Shown: piece by piece, positions 44,001 to 50,520 of the stretch | Layout: each line of letters begins with the position of its first letter | How positions within the stretch are numbered: the first letter of the stretch is position 1 | Assembly: GCA_047602185.1 (NCBI GenBank) | Contig: JASGHY010000001.1 | Span: 1,736,001-1,800,000, forward strand | Origin: PMP191F sp047602185 | GTDB taxonomy: Bacteria; Bacteroidota; Bacteroidia; Chitinophagales; Chitinophagaceae | Direction: 5' to 3' | Length of the DNA stretch: 64,000 nucleotides | Made by a program: the position numbers and the translations under genes | Notes under the pieces: model-generated | Database searches by the model: none | Told to the model about the DNA's origin: nothing | Seen by the model: only the letters and a program-made list of their open reading frames with translations

Positions 44001-44210
44001 ACTTTTGTAATTAGAAGATGTGGTCCAGTCATCATCTATCGTTTTGTCATTTTTTCCATACACTACATAAGAGGCGTGCATGGGCAACCTGTTCTCTTCG
44101 TTTTTCTTTTCATTGAGCCAGGGCGGTGTTTGTGCCACTGCTGCACTGGTGCCGGTAACCAGCAGTAAAGCAGTAAGCCAATAGTTCATGTGATACAGAG
44201 CGTGTTTCAT
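41067..44210 (-). CDS. GH2 beta-galactosidase (LacZ-type), second copy
   Basis: 1,047 residues with a signal peptide (about 1-26, ending AAVAQ); Met8 is an alternative start. Domain order is as in its neighbour: sandwich (TSSNYKSLNGDWKFMMV), TIM barrel with Glu478 (WSMGNEAGNG) and Glu550 (CEYAHAMGNS), and the C-terminal Bgal_small_N domain (FWRAPNDNDFGAS, EYYGRGPEENYQDRN). The start overlaps the GH30 stop by 4 bases (ATGA), showing translational coupling. Two LacZ-type enzymes in a row suggest different galactosidic linkages or branch contexts, which the sequence cannot tell apart. Confidence 0.95.
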   Translation of the reverse strand: MKHALYHMNYWLTALLLVTGTSAAVAQTPPWLNEKKNEENRLPMHASYVVYGKNDKTIDDDWTTSSNYKSLNGDWKFMMVNKPADLPNGFEAKDFDDNKWGTMKVPGNWEMNGHGFPIYNTSGFEFAYLMKEVTPPLVPMNFNPTGVYRREITIDDNWKQKQVWLHIGAAKSNLSVWVNGKYVGYGEDSKLPSEFDISPYLQPGKNVLVLKIMRWCDGNYLEDQDMWRLSGITRDCYLLARNPEHLYDVQFTPDLDKEYKNAKLNIRLWLNKVPATPLAAEVALADATGILQTIDLKLDSSYFSTNMTVVTAPRLWTAETPNLYTVIVTLKNSKGEVIEVIPQQVGFRKMEIRNGQLLVNGKPILIKGVNRHETDPVSGQTISKEAMLRDIQLMKQYNINAVRTSHYPNSEYWLKLCDQYGIYVVGEANIESHGMGYDITKTMANRPTWVDAHLMRVQRMIERDKNHPSIIIWSMGNEAGNGYNFYSSYLWMKQRDTTRPIQYERAVADYRSFTWEWNSDIVNPMYPTPDGMNNYVKNNPEPKRPFIMCEYAHAMGNSLGNFTDYWEVIRKNPRQFQGGFIWDFVDQCFYRINAKGDTTYTYGGDYEPAEAITDWNYAAKGIFYANRTPYPHAWEMKKVYQDIHSTLTGSNEISVYNEKFFTDLSDIKLHWEVIVNGKQVQSGVLDNVNVAPHQTAKFSLPIKPLPAGEAFLNLTYTTRTEQPLVPANHIVATEQLSLGGSYTNDIKLASLQPVTILEKEKQLVVSSKTAAVIFNKESGWIYQYIVNKKALLDTQYNVHANFWRAPNDNDFGASLQTKLKAWKTATAQPVLKTFNAATEGNIAVVKAVYMLPDVFAQLSLEYRINSAGEILVHQQLLADTSKKVEMLPRFGMQWVLSKDFTTIEYYGRGPEENYQDRNFSAHAGLYKQTIAQQYFPYVTPQETGNKTDIRWYTITDASGKGLMIRSDSLLSISAMHYFDADLDDGEKRHQRHAADLTARPQTQLNIDWKQMGVGGIDSWRSRPLAKYQLPYNSYQFTYIIKPLQAKK

Positions 44211-45778
44211 CGGTTGATCAGAATAGTTGTTATTGAACGCGATGGCAAGCGAATACCGTTCTGCAGTTTCTGTGCAGTACGTACTTTCATATTCTCATCC
44301 GGCAAAGCTGTTGTTGTATAGCTGGTATATGTTTTTACACGTTTAAAGTTTTGCAGGTCCAACTGAAATGTTTGTTCCTGCTGTGTATAGTTAATGGCCA
44401 CCAGCACCATTGTTGTATTCTTTTCATCTGCAAAGGCAGAGAGCATTACGCCCTGTGCCGCCTGTTCATCGCTGGCATTATCACTGCGCGAAAGCGGTAC
44501 ACGATGCATACCGGGACGCACAAAACGGCTGTAATGACCCAATGCCCACAGGTTTTTTACAGGAGTAAATGTTCCATCGGTAAAATCATCACCGGGTTTC
44601 AGGGCTATTACATAATAACGCGTATTACTGTCTGCCCTGCCCGGCTCGTAAGCATTCCATAGATGCCAGGCAGCCGCATTGCCTGTTGCCAGATCATGAT
44701 GGATCACTTTTGCCAGGAAGAGCGCACAATCCATTGCTGAACGGCTCCCTTTATCACCTTCACGAAAACCATCGCCCAGCATGCTGTATTCTGTTTGCCA
44801 GTATTCTACTCCGTATTTTTTTGCTGTATCGGCTACATGTTTCCTTACAGTGATCAGCGAGCTATCGCCATTCTCGGTAAAATAGCTATGGCCGCCAATG
44901 AAAGCGGGTACATGTGCCAGTGTCTTTATATCCAGGGAGCTTTGTTCATTGAACAATGCCTGTGTCTGCCTGCTGGTACCACTGGTACCGCCATACAGGT
45001 AGGTAAGCATCCCCGCCTCAGTAACCATAATATTGCTTTTGAGCGATCTTGCAGTAAGTGATCTGTCGAGCTCAGTTACAATATGATGGATGTCTTCATT
45101 TTTCCAGGGAGAACCTTCCTGTCCGCCATTGCCAAAGCTGTTGGACCAATCCCACTGAGGTTCATTTACCGGGCTTACATAGTCAAAATGCAATCCCTCT
45201 TTATCAAAATGCTGTACCACCTCTGCCAGGAAATCAGCAAAGGCAGTGTATTTTCCGGGGGCCAGGTTGGCCGTATAATCTTTTTCTGTTTTAAATGCCA
45301 GTCCATTCTTGTTAAACTGAACAGGCGGTGTATTGGAAAAAGCGATCAGTGTTTCTACCCCATATGCCTTTGCTTTGCGCAAAAACCATTGGTAGCCGCT
45401 TTGTTTGCTCCAGTCATATTGCCCGTTGGCATCAAGAAAACATTCTGCCCTTCTCCACTTGTTTTTAATACCACTGCTATCACCCTGTTCAAAGCTGCCT
45501 CCGCCAATATTGAAACGCCAGGCAGACAAGCCAATACCCCTGGGGTTACCCTGCGCATCCAGCTCACGGCTAAACAGTAGCTCTGCTATCTTTTCTTTTT
45601 TCTCTTCTGCCCAGTACCTGCCAATAGGTTCAGAATACCAGCAGCCGGAGGCTCCGAAATTATGTATTGTCTGCGCACGCTCTTTCGCATTTACGGTAAC
45701 AGTAAATGAAGGCTGGGCAACAGCTTTCGCCATAATGCCCAGCACCAGTATCGTAAAAGTAAAGCCTGTTCTTCTCAT
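44207..45778 (-). CDS. GH30 endo-glycanase, possibly endo-beta-1,6-galactanase
   Basis: 523 residues with a signal peptide (about 1-21, ending KAVAQ). The TIM barrel holds acid/base Glu206 in VSPVNEPQWDW and nucleophile Glu330 in YWQTEYSM, with TIHNFGASGCWYSEP at the N-terminus and RFNIGGGSFEQGD near 88-100. A small C-terminal beta sandwich (about 430-523) completes the family layout. GH30 includes beta-1,6-galactanases, glucuronoxylanases and glucosidases; the co-occurrence with GH2, GH154 and GH16 favours a galactanase, which is inference. Periplasmic or surface. Confidence 0.88.
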   Translation of the reverse strand: MRRTGFTFTILVLGIMAKAVAQPSFTVTVNAKERAQTIHNFGASGCWYSEPIGRYWAEEKKEKIAELLFSRELDAQGNPRGIGLSAWRFNIGGGSFEQGDSSGIKNKWRRAECFLDANGQYDWSKQSGYQWFLRKAKAYGVETLIAFSNTPPVQFNKNGLAFKTEKDYTANLAPGKYTAFADFLAEVVQHFDKEGLHFDYVSPVNEPQWDWSNSFGNGGQEGSPWKNEDIHHIVTELDRSLTARSLKSNIMVTEAGMLTYLYGGTSGTSRQTQALFNEQSSLDIKTLAHVPAFIGGHSYFTENGDSSLITVRKHVADTAKKYGVEYWQTEYSMLGDGFREGDKGSRSAMDCALFLAKVIHHDLATGNAAAWHLWNAYEPGRADSNTRYYVIALKPGDDFTDGTFTPVKNLWALGHYSRFVRPGMHRVPLSRSDNASDEQAAQGVMLSAFADEKNTTMVLVAINYTQQEQTFQLDLQNFKRVKTYTSYTTTALPDENMKVRTAQKLQNGIRLPSRSITTILINR

Positions 45779-45794
45779 GTAATATTGATAGATG

Positions 45795-47006
45795 CTATTT
45801 GCCCAATTGCAAATAGCGGATCATTGCTTCTACAAAATAATAATCAGCATAGGTCAGCGGCACATCTATTTCTGTTTTATTAGGCATGTGCCCTACAGAA
45901 TGTTGTAAAATGAAACCGCCATTGGTACCGGGCGCTGCGATATAGGTATTGTTTGACAGTGTGCGCAAAATAGTTTCCGCTACTGACAGGTATTTTTTAG
46001 CCAGTGACTGTTCAACATAATGGCTTAACTCAATGAATGCAGAAGCCATTATGGAACCTGCAGAAGCATCACGCAATGCACCGGGAATATTGGGTGCATC
46101 ATAATCCCAGTAAGGCACTTTATCAGCAGGTAAATGCGGGTTGTTCAGAATGAAATCAGCAATATGATTTGCCTGGTCAAGATATTTTTTATCCTTTGTT
46201 TCGCGGTACATTACCGTATAGCCATACAATCCCCATGACTGTCCGCGTGCCCATGCAGATTCATCAGCAAAGCCCTGTGCAGTTTTTCGCTGTTGTACAG
46301 CACCTGTTTCCACATTGTAATTCACTACGTGGTAAGAACTGTAGTTGGGACGGAAATGATTCTTCATGGTAGTATTGGCATGCGTAACGGCTATTTTATA
46401 ATAGGAAGAGTCGCCGGTTATTCTCGTTGCCCAGAACAGCAATTCCAGGTTCATCATATTGTCGATGATCACCAGGAAATCGTTGTTCTTTGAATCCCAT
46501 GACCTGATGCAACCTACCGTAGGGTTGAAACGTGTACTGAGCGATTTAGCACTATTGATCAGGATCTCTTTATTTGCTTCAGATGGCTCAATCATGTTGG
46601 CGTTGCCAAAGCTGCAAAACATCATGAAGCCAAGATCGTGTGTAGATTTATTGTACTGCTCTTTTGACAGGGGAACCAGAACGCGTTTTGCCTCATCGTA
46701 TAATGCAGCATCTTTTGTTTGGGTGTACAGGTACAGCAAAGTGCCGGGATAAAAACCACTGCACCACCAGCCTGAACCACTGGTTTCAAACTTGTCGGTA
46801 TCGGGGTGATATGTTTTGGGGAAGCGGTCGCCGGATACATTCTTCATCATTACCTTGTACTGGGCGGCAGCAGCAGTAAAATTTTTCTGAAAAGTAGCTG
46901 AGAGTTCTTTGTCGGGAGTATAACTGAGTTTCTTTTGTGTTGAGCAAGCCGCAAACATCACTGCTACGGCCATCATCCATGTAAAATTTCCTTTTACTCT
47001 TTTCAT
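45795..47006 (-). CDS. GH88 unsaturated glucuronyl hydrolase lipoprotein
   Basis: 403 residues. The lipobox MFAAC puts the lipid anchor on Cys21. The (alpha/alpha)6 barrel carries two aspartates in the positions of the Bacillus enzyme, Asp124 (STHDLGFMMFCSFG) and Asp182 (IIDNMMNLELLFWA), plus ARGQSWGLYGY (about 253-263) and the C-terminal EIDVPLTYADYYFVEAM. GH88 hydrates the 4,5-double bond left by polysaccharide lyases and releases the unsaturated uronic acid. Its presence implies that a lyase feeds this pathway; the BNR propeller at the end of the same operon is the only candidate inside it. Confidence 0.94.
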   Translation of the reverse strand: MKRVKGNFTWMMAVAVMFAACSTQKKLSYTPDKELSATFQKNFTAAAAQYKVMMKNVSGDRFPKTYHPDTDKFETSGSGWWCSGFYPGTLLYLYTQTKDAALYDEAKRVLVPLSKEQYNKSTHDLGFMMFCSFGNANMIEPSEANKEILINSAKSLSTRFNPTVGCIRSWDSKNNDFLVIIDNMMNLELLFWATRITGDSSYYKIAVTHANTTMKNHFRPNYSSYHVVNYNVETGAVQQRKTAQGFADESAWARGQSWGLYGYTVMYRETKDKKYLDQANHIADFILNNPHLPADKVPYWDYDAPNIPGALRDASAGSIMASAFIELSHYVEQSLAKKYLSVAETILRTLSNNTYIAAPGTNGGFILQHSVGHMPNKTEIDVPLTYADYYFVEAMIRYLQLGK

Positions 47007-47089
47007 GCTGTTTGGTTTGAAGCCGTAAGATATTTTAAAACACTCAATATCTTATGCTTAGTGGTCGTCTTCAATACTTCAATAGTACG

Positions 47090-47926
47090 TCAGGGGTTGT
47101 TTTTTAATCTGCGTACAAGTATGTCTTTTATGTAGTATTCAGTGCTTGTTTGCGGTCCCGGAGAACCTGCCGAGCCTTCCATCTGCAGGTTGATGATAAT
47201 CCATAATGGCTTATTGGTAAAGTTGCAGCGGTGCACCCCGGTTTGCCTGTTATCTACATAGTAAAAAATGTCAAGATCTTTTTCATCTACACGCTTTAAT
47301 ACTGCCTTGTAATGATGCCATTTTTTCAGTGCATCCGGCAGTGCAGTTTTAATGGTACTTACCTGTTGCGGTGTAATGAAACTATTCTGCCAGTTCAGGG
47401 AATCGCCTTTAAATTCCAGGATATCCAGTTCGGGCGGCCAGCCCTTTACCGCAGTAAGCCAGAAGGCAGGCCAGGTTCCTTTGGTAATGGGTGCTTTAAA
47501 ACTGCCACTTACCTCGTATTCCGGGTATTCTTCCGTAATTGTTACCTGGTGTTTGGCATAAATGGACCCTGAATGATAGCGGATGGGCTGAAAAGGCGGT
47601 TTACTGCTCTTGCCTTCATCGGCAGTGATGTAACCGGCCGTAAGGCGAAGCGTGTTATTGCCGGTGAGGGTTACCTGGCTATGATCTGTGCTGCCGGCAT
47701 ACATACGGGCGGAACCATTATGGTCGGCCCCCCAGGGATAGAGATAGTTCCACTTTTCCTCAAAAGCAGCATATCCGGCAAAAGACCGGGCATCAATCAC
47801 GGTATCCCAGGAAGACGTTTTTGCAGCAATATTTGTATCCGAATGTGGAGATCCGGCAGTGGTATTGACGACACTTATAGCCGGCAAAAGCAATATCAGC
47901 AGCGAGGCGGCATTCAATCGTTCCAT
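47090..47926 (-). CDS. GH16 family endo-glycanase, first gene of the operon
   Basis: 278 residues from MERLNAASLLILLLPAISVV, chosen for its signal peptide; an upstream Met in frame adds 13 residues. The jelly-roll signature is PELDILEFKGD with nucleophile Glu166, helper Asp168 and acid/base Glu171 (ExDxxE form). Upstream YHSGSIYAKHQVTITEEYPEYEVSGSFKAP and KGTWPAFWLTA are standard GH16 strands; KKWHHYKAVLKR follows. GH16 enzymes cut beta-1,3/1,4 glucans or galactans internally. The tail lacks a carbohydrate-binding module. It probably opens the polymer for the enzymes encoded downstream. Confidence 0.9.
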   Translation of the reverse strand: MERLNAASLLILLLPAISVVNTTAGSPHSDTNIAAKTSSWDTVIDARSFAGYAAFEEKWNYLYPWGADHNGSARMYAGSTDHSQVTLTGNNTLRLTAGYITADEGKSSKPPFQPIRYHSGSIYAKHQVTITEEYPEYEVSGSFKAPITKGTWPAFWLTAVKGWPPELDILEFKGDSLNWQNSFITPQQVSTIKTALPDALKKWHHYKAVLKRVDEKDLDIFYYVDNRQTGVHRCNFTNKPLWIIINLQMEGSAGSPGPQTSTEYYIKDILVRRLKNNP

Positions 47927-48011
47927 AAATAAGAGCCCTTCAGCGGGTGAGCAAACAAAAACCAATAATGGCGCAATGAGCCTTAAAATTGCTCAATTAT
48001 CAGTTAACTGT

Positions 48012-48041
48012 GGGGGGACAAATGACTATTTGATGAGGGGT
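48012..48041 (-). promoter_or_regulatory. Candidate operator shared with the heparinase-like gene
   Basis: On the minus strand ACCCCTCAT, nine bases, then ATTTGTCCCCCC, centred about 100 bases before the GH16 start. The same elements, ACCCCTCAT, eight bases, ATTTCCCCC, lie at 60072-60047 before the heparinase-like gene. The shared layout suggests a common regulator; no protein is known from this window. Confidence 0.4.
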
Positions 48042-48084
48042 AAAATCGTATTTCGAGTGAATTATCAATGAGTTATGAATGATT

Positions 48085-48530
48085 TTATTTCCCATAGTGA
48101 ATTGTCAGTAGTGAGATGCGGATGCCAGATGCGGGATACAAGATGCTGGTTTTAGAGGTTTTTGATTTTGAAATATTGAGATTTTGTGATTTAGAAAAGA
48201 CGGTCATAGGATGCGAATCGTGAAATGTCAAACGTGAAACGGGCGTTGCCGGTTACCAGATACCAGTTTCCGGATACAGGTTACCAGATGCAGGTTACAG
48301 GGTTCAAAGATTTCTGCTTTCGGAATTTAGAGATTTTGTGATTGCCTTCGAAATTCGATATTTTTCCTCCGGACTCAGCGCTCCAGGTACTCACAATTCA
48401 CAACTGACCACTCACGTTTTAACTGCAAATTGCCAACTGCCAACTTGTATTCCTCGTAGCTAACGCCTAATACCTAATTCCCGGTTCCTAATTCCACTTA
48501 TCTGCACATTTGCCCATTCCCAATTCCTCA
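48085..48530. repeat. Large intergenic mosaic of word-like repeats
   Basis: Fills most of the 661-base gap between 47927 and 48587: 'gatgcgggatacaagatgct', 'cgtgaaatgtcaaacgtgaa', the 'accggttaccagataccagt / ttccggatacaggttaccag / atgcaggttacag' module (about 48249-48300), 'cttcgaaattcgatattttt', 'aactgcaaattgccaactgc' and 'tacctaattcccggttccta'. It abuts the terminator of the leftward double-glycine peptide gene. Confidence 0.78.
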
Positions 48531-48536
48531 TTAAAA

Positions 48537-48567
48537 CAAAAAAAGGACCGGCATACACCGATCCTTT
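48537..48567 (-). terminator. Terminator of the leftward double-glycine peptide gene
   Basis: On the minus strand AAAGGATCGG pairs with CCGGTCCTTT (one G-T pair) around TGTATG, followed by TTTT. It lies 20 bases after the stop at 48588. Confidence 0.8.
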
Positions 48568-48587
48568 CTTAATAAAGGCCTTTTCGA

Positions 48588-48800
48588 TTACAGAGGTAAA
48601 CCACCGCCGATACTACCCAGCAGGGAGTTCAACAGGTTACCTACAGTATTTACCAGGTTAGTAACCACGCCGCCAAGGCCGCTGGTACCACCCAATAAAC
48701 CACCTAACAAACCGTTCAGCAATCCGTCCAGCGGACCACCACCATTAGTAGTTAACATTTCTTTTTCTGTCAGCGCAGTAAATTGATCATGGTTTTTCAT
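48588..48800 (-). CDS. Double-glycine leader peptide, Gly/Leu-rich core (putative bacteriocin-like)
   Basis: 70 residues from MKNHDQF; an ATG three codons upstream is also possible. The leader MKNHDQFTALTEKEMLTTNGG matches the bacteriocin-type pattern (hydrophobic residues at fixed steps and GG at -2/-1). The core of 49 residues, GPLDGLLNGLLGGLLGGTSG then LGGVVTNLVNTVGNLLNSLL, has no Cys, repeated LLxG steps and GxxxG motifs, and should form amphipathic or membrane-seeking helices. The C39 exporter encoded at 50521-52689 is the likely processor. The strong own terminator and the divergent sister gene point to a specific small transcript. Toxin, signal or surface peptide roles are all possible. 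Confidence 0.8.
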   Translation of the reverse strand: MKNHDQFTALTEKEMLTTNGGGPLDGLLNGLLGGLLGGTSGLGGVVTNLVNTVGNLLNSLLGSIGGGLPL

Positions 48801-49131
48801 GATTGACATTTTTGGTTATTGATAGGAATATAGTTAGCATTATAAAGTTGACACGTTTACAGTGATTAACCTAACTCCACCCCGGTTAAATTATAACTGA
48901 AAGTTGTAACCGCTAAGAAGCTATCCGGCTACAACCCAGCTCCCCTCTTCAACTAATCGACCAACCTCAATCCCTATACATTATGCTTTATTCTGCAATA
49001 ACGTTTCTGCTTACCCTATCTTAAAACATACAAGCATAATTTAGCAGTCAACGGGTTAGTTTATGTTATCAATAAGATGGAATTTTATAACGCAAACAGT
49101 ATTCATTTAAAAATTCAAAATTTAACTCTTT
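48801..49131. other. Divergent regulatory gap between the two leader-peptide genes
   Basis: 331 AT-rich bases with no ORF and no word repeats. It must hold both promoters. TAATTTAG near 49038 (rightwards) and TATATTCC near 48832 (leftwards) loosely resemble TAnnTTTG, but neither has a well-spaced TTG, so neither is called. Both starts lack a Shine-Dalgarno sequence and follow A/T-rich leaders. Confidence 0.5.
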
Positions 49132-49377
49132 ATGAAAAATTTCGAATTCATGCCATTGACAGAAACTGAAGTAGTAGACGTTAACGGTGGTAGCCTGGGC
49201 TCTGCTCTTGAAGGTCTGATCACTGGTCTGGGATCTTCTCTGACTAACGTTCTGAATACTACCGGCGCTTCTGCAGGTGCTTCTTTAACATTGATCAGCG
49301 CAGGCACTGCCAGCGCTCTGGCCAATGCAGGAACTGGTCTGAACAATCTGTTGAGCCACCTCAGCACAGGCCTGTAA
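49132..49377 (+). CDS. Double-glycine leader peptide, Gly/Ala/Ser-rich core (putative bacteriocin-like)
   Basis: 81 residues. The leader MKNFEFMPLTETEVVDVNGG aligns with the sister peptide (MKN, F-x-x-L-T-E-x-E, N-G-G), so both fit one processing protease. The 61-residue core begins SLGSALEGLITGLGSSLTNV and contains no Cys; it is rich in Gly, Ala, Ser, Thr and Leu with GxxxG-type spacings and a long alanine/leucine stretch (ALANAGTGLNNLLSHL). It ends in a shared bidirectional terminator. Two cores with GxxxG motifs recall two-peptide class IIb bacteriocins, but the genes are divergent and no immunity gene is obvious. Confidence 0.8.
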   Translation: MKNFEFMPLTETEVVDVNGGSLGSALEGLITGLGSSLTNVLNTTGASAGASLTLISAGTASALANAGTGLNNLLSHLSTGL

Positions 49378-49502
49378 CCTTATGATGGTATTATTCCTTG
49401 TTTCTAAAGCTATTCAGTACCTCTGAAATCGCCTGACAGACCGGAATAATCGTAAAAGGTTATCAAACGCACTTTGCAGCCTATTACTGCAATGCTATTA
49501 AT

Positions 49503-49537
49503 AAAAAAGCCGTCTCATTTTATGAAACGGCTTTTTT
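49503..49537. terminator. Bidirectional terminator between the peptide gene and the META gene
   Basis: AAAAAAGCCGT (49503-49513) pairs with ACGGCTTTTTT (49527-49537), with TCAT/ATGA extending the stem inside after one mismatch. The A-run and T-run serve both converging genes. Confidence 0.87.
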
Positions 49538-49557
49538 ATTTACTATCCTTCATCTTA

Positions 49558-49995
49558 TTACATAGGCTTAAAATCGGCCAGCCAGGTACCATCATCAGTC
49601 ATCAACGATAGTTTATCTCCTTCTATCTTATACCTGCGTGTAGCAGTAAGCGCTTTGTTTAAACCATCTTCATATTTCATAGCATCTCCCTGACAAAACA
49701 TCCTGGTAGAAGCGGCCATAAAGGAAAGCTGATCACCTGTACCTGTTTTATAGGAACCTATCAGGTTATTACATCCCAGGAATCCGGTAATCTTATTGTC
49801 TTTGGAGAGTTTGATATACACTTTACGCACACCGGCAGGTGGAGCATACGTAATATCACCAGCTTTGGTCAACTGCCAGGAGGTCTCTTCCAGCGGTTTA
49901 CCAGCCGAGGCTTTTTTAGAACTGTTGCAACTGATTACTCCTGTAAGTACAATTAACAGCAAGGCACCAAATAAAATGACCCTTTTCATAAGCAT
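49558..49995 (-). CDS. META domain-containing lipoprotein
   Basis: 145 residues with a lipoprotein signal, LIVLTGVISCNSS, lipid on Cys23; Met3 may be the true start. The META domain (about 35-145) shows EETSWQLTKAGD, NKITGFLGCNNLIGSYKTG with the typical GCN, STRMFCQGDAMKYED and LSLMTDDGTWLADFKPM. The family (HslJ-like) is linked to stress and drug tolerance in other bacteria; the molecular role is unknown. It sits between the leader-peptide genes and the XRE regulator, which makes it a possible self-protection factor, though that is only a guess from position. Confidence 0.88.
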   Translation of the reverse strand: MLMKRVILFGALLLIVLTGVISCNSSKKASAGKPLEETSWQLTKAGDITYAPPAGVRKVYIKLSKDNKITGFLGCNNLIGSYKTGTGDQLSFMAASTRMFCQGDAMKYEDGLNKALTATRRYKIEGDKLSLMTDDGTWLADFKPM

Positions 49996-50154
49996 TTATT
50001 TGGCTATTGAACAATGCAGCCGTTAAAACAGTTCACCGGTAAGCATTCAATTTGAGCTAATAGTTTCCTGCAGTAAGAAACAACCTCAAACTGTTTAATG
50101 CTATAGAATGAATGCTTCTACAGTTATGAACAATAGTATTGACCGGTAAATTAG

Positions 50155-50427
50155 TTAGTAAGTACCTTCCTGCCAGCTCTTTTTGATGACCATAGCTGAA
50201 GGTTCTTCTCTTTCAATCAGCGCAACAGCGTTGGCGCTAAGAATATTGCAGATATCAAAAAGCCGGTCCACAGTAAGCGGAGTTTTACCATTTTCGAGAC
50301 GGCTATAGGCATTCTGCGAAATGTGCAGCATTAATGCCATGTATTCCTGTGAATACTCTTTACTTCGACGCAGGGCCCTTATCTTGGCCGCAATGCGTGC
50401 AGTGTGTGAAAACTCTTGTGTCAGCAT
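50155..50427 (-). CDS. Small XRE-type helix-turn-helix regulator
   Basis: 90 residues. The HTH spans about 10-65: IAAKIRALRRSKEYSQEYMALMLHISQNAYSRLENGKTPLTVDRLFDICNIL contains the usual helices, and the C-terminal 25 residues are polar. A GAGGAG Shine-Dalgarno lies six bases before the ATG, uncommon in this window and indicating strong translation. It follows the exporter gene by about 90 bases on the same strand and is a candidate regulator of the peptide-export locus. A DNA-binding cytosolic protein. Confidence 0.88.
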   Translation of the reverse strand: MLTQEFSHTARIAAKIRALRRSKEYSQEYMALMLHISQNAYSRLENGKTPLTVDRLFDICNILSANAVALIEREEPSAMVIKKSWQEGTY

Positions 50428-50520
50428 AAGCTCCTCAGTTTTTTAATGGAATTGGTAAGTAAATAATTCACCGGTTCTGTTGGCACAGGTTCTTATACAT
50501 CCTGTATTCCATTATCCCGT

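Noticed and set aside
33489..47926. Calling the carbohydrate operon a complete polysaccharide utilisation locus
   Set aside because: No SusC/SusD pair or dedicated sensor-regulator is present in the window.
48588..49377. Reading the two small peptides as lanthipeptides or other cysteine-modified products
   Set aside because: Neither core contains a cysteine and no modification enzyme gene is near.
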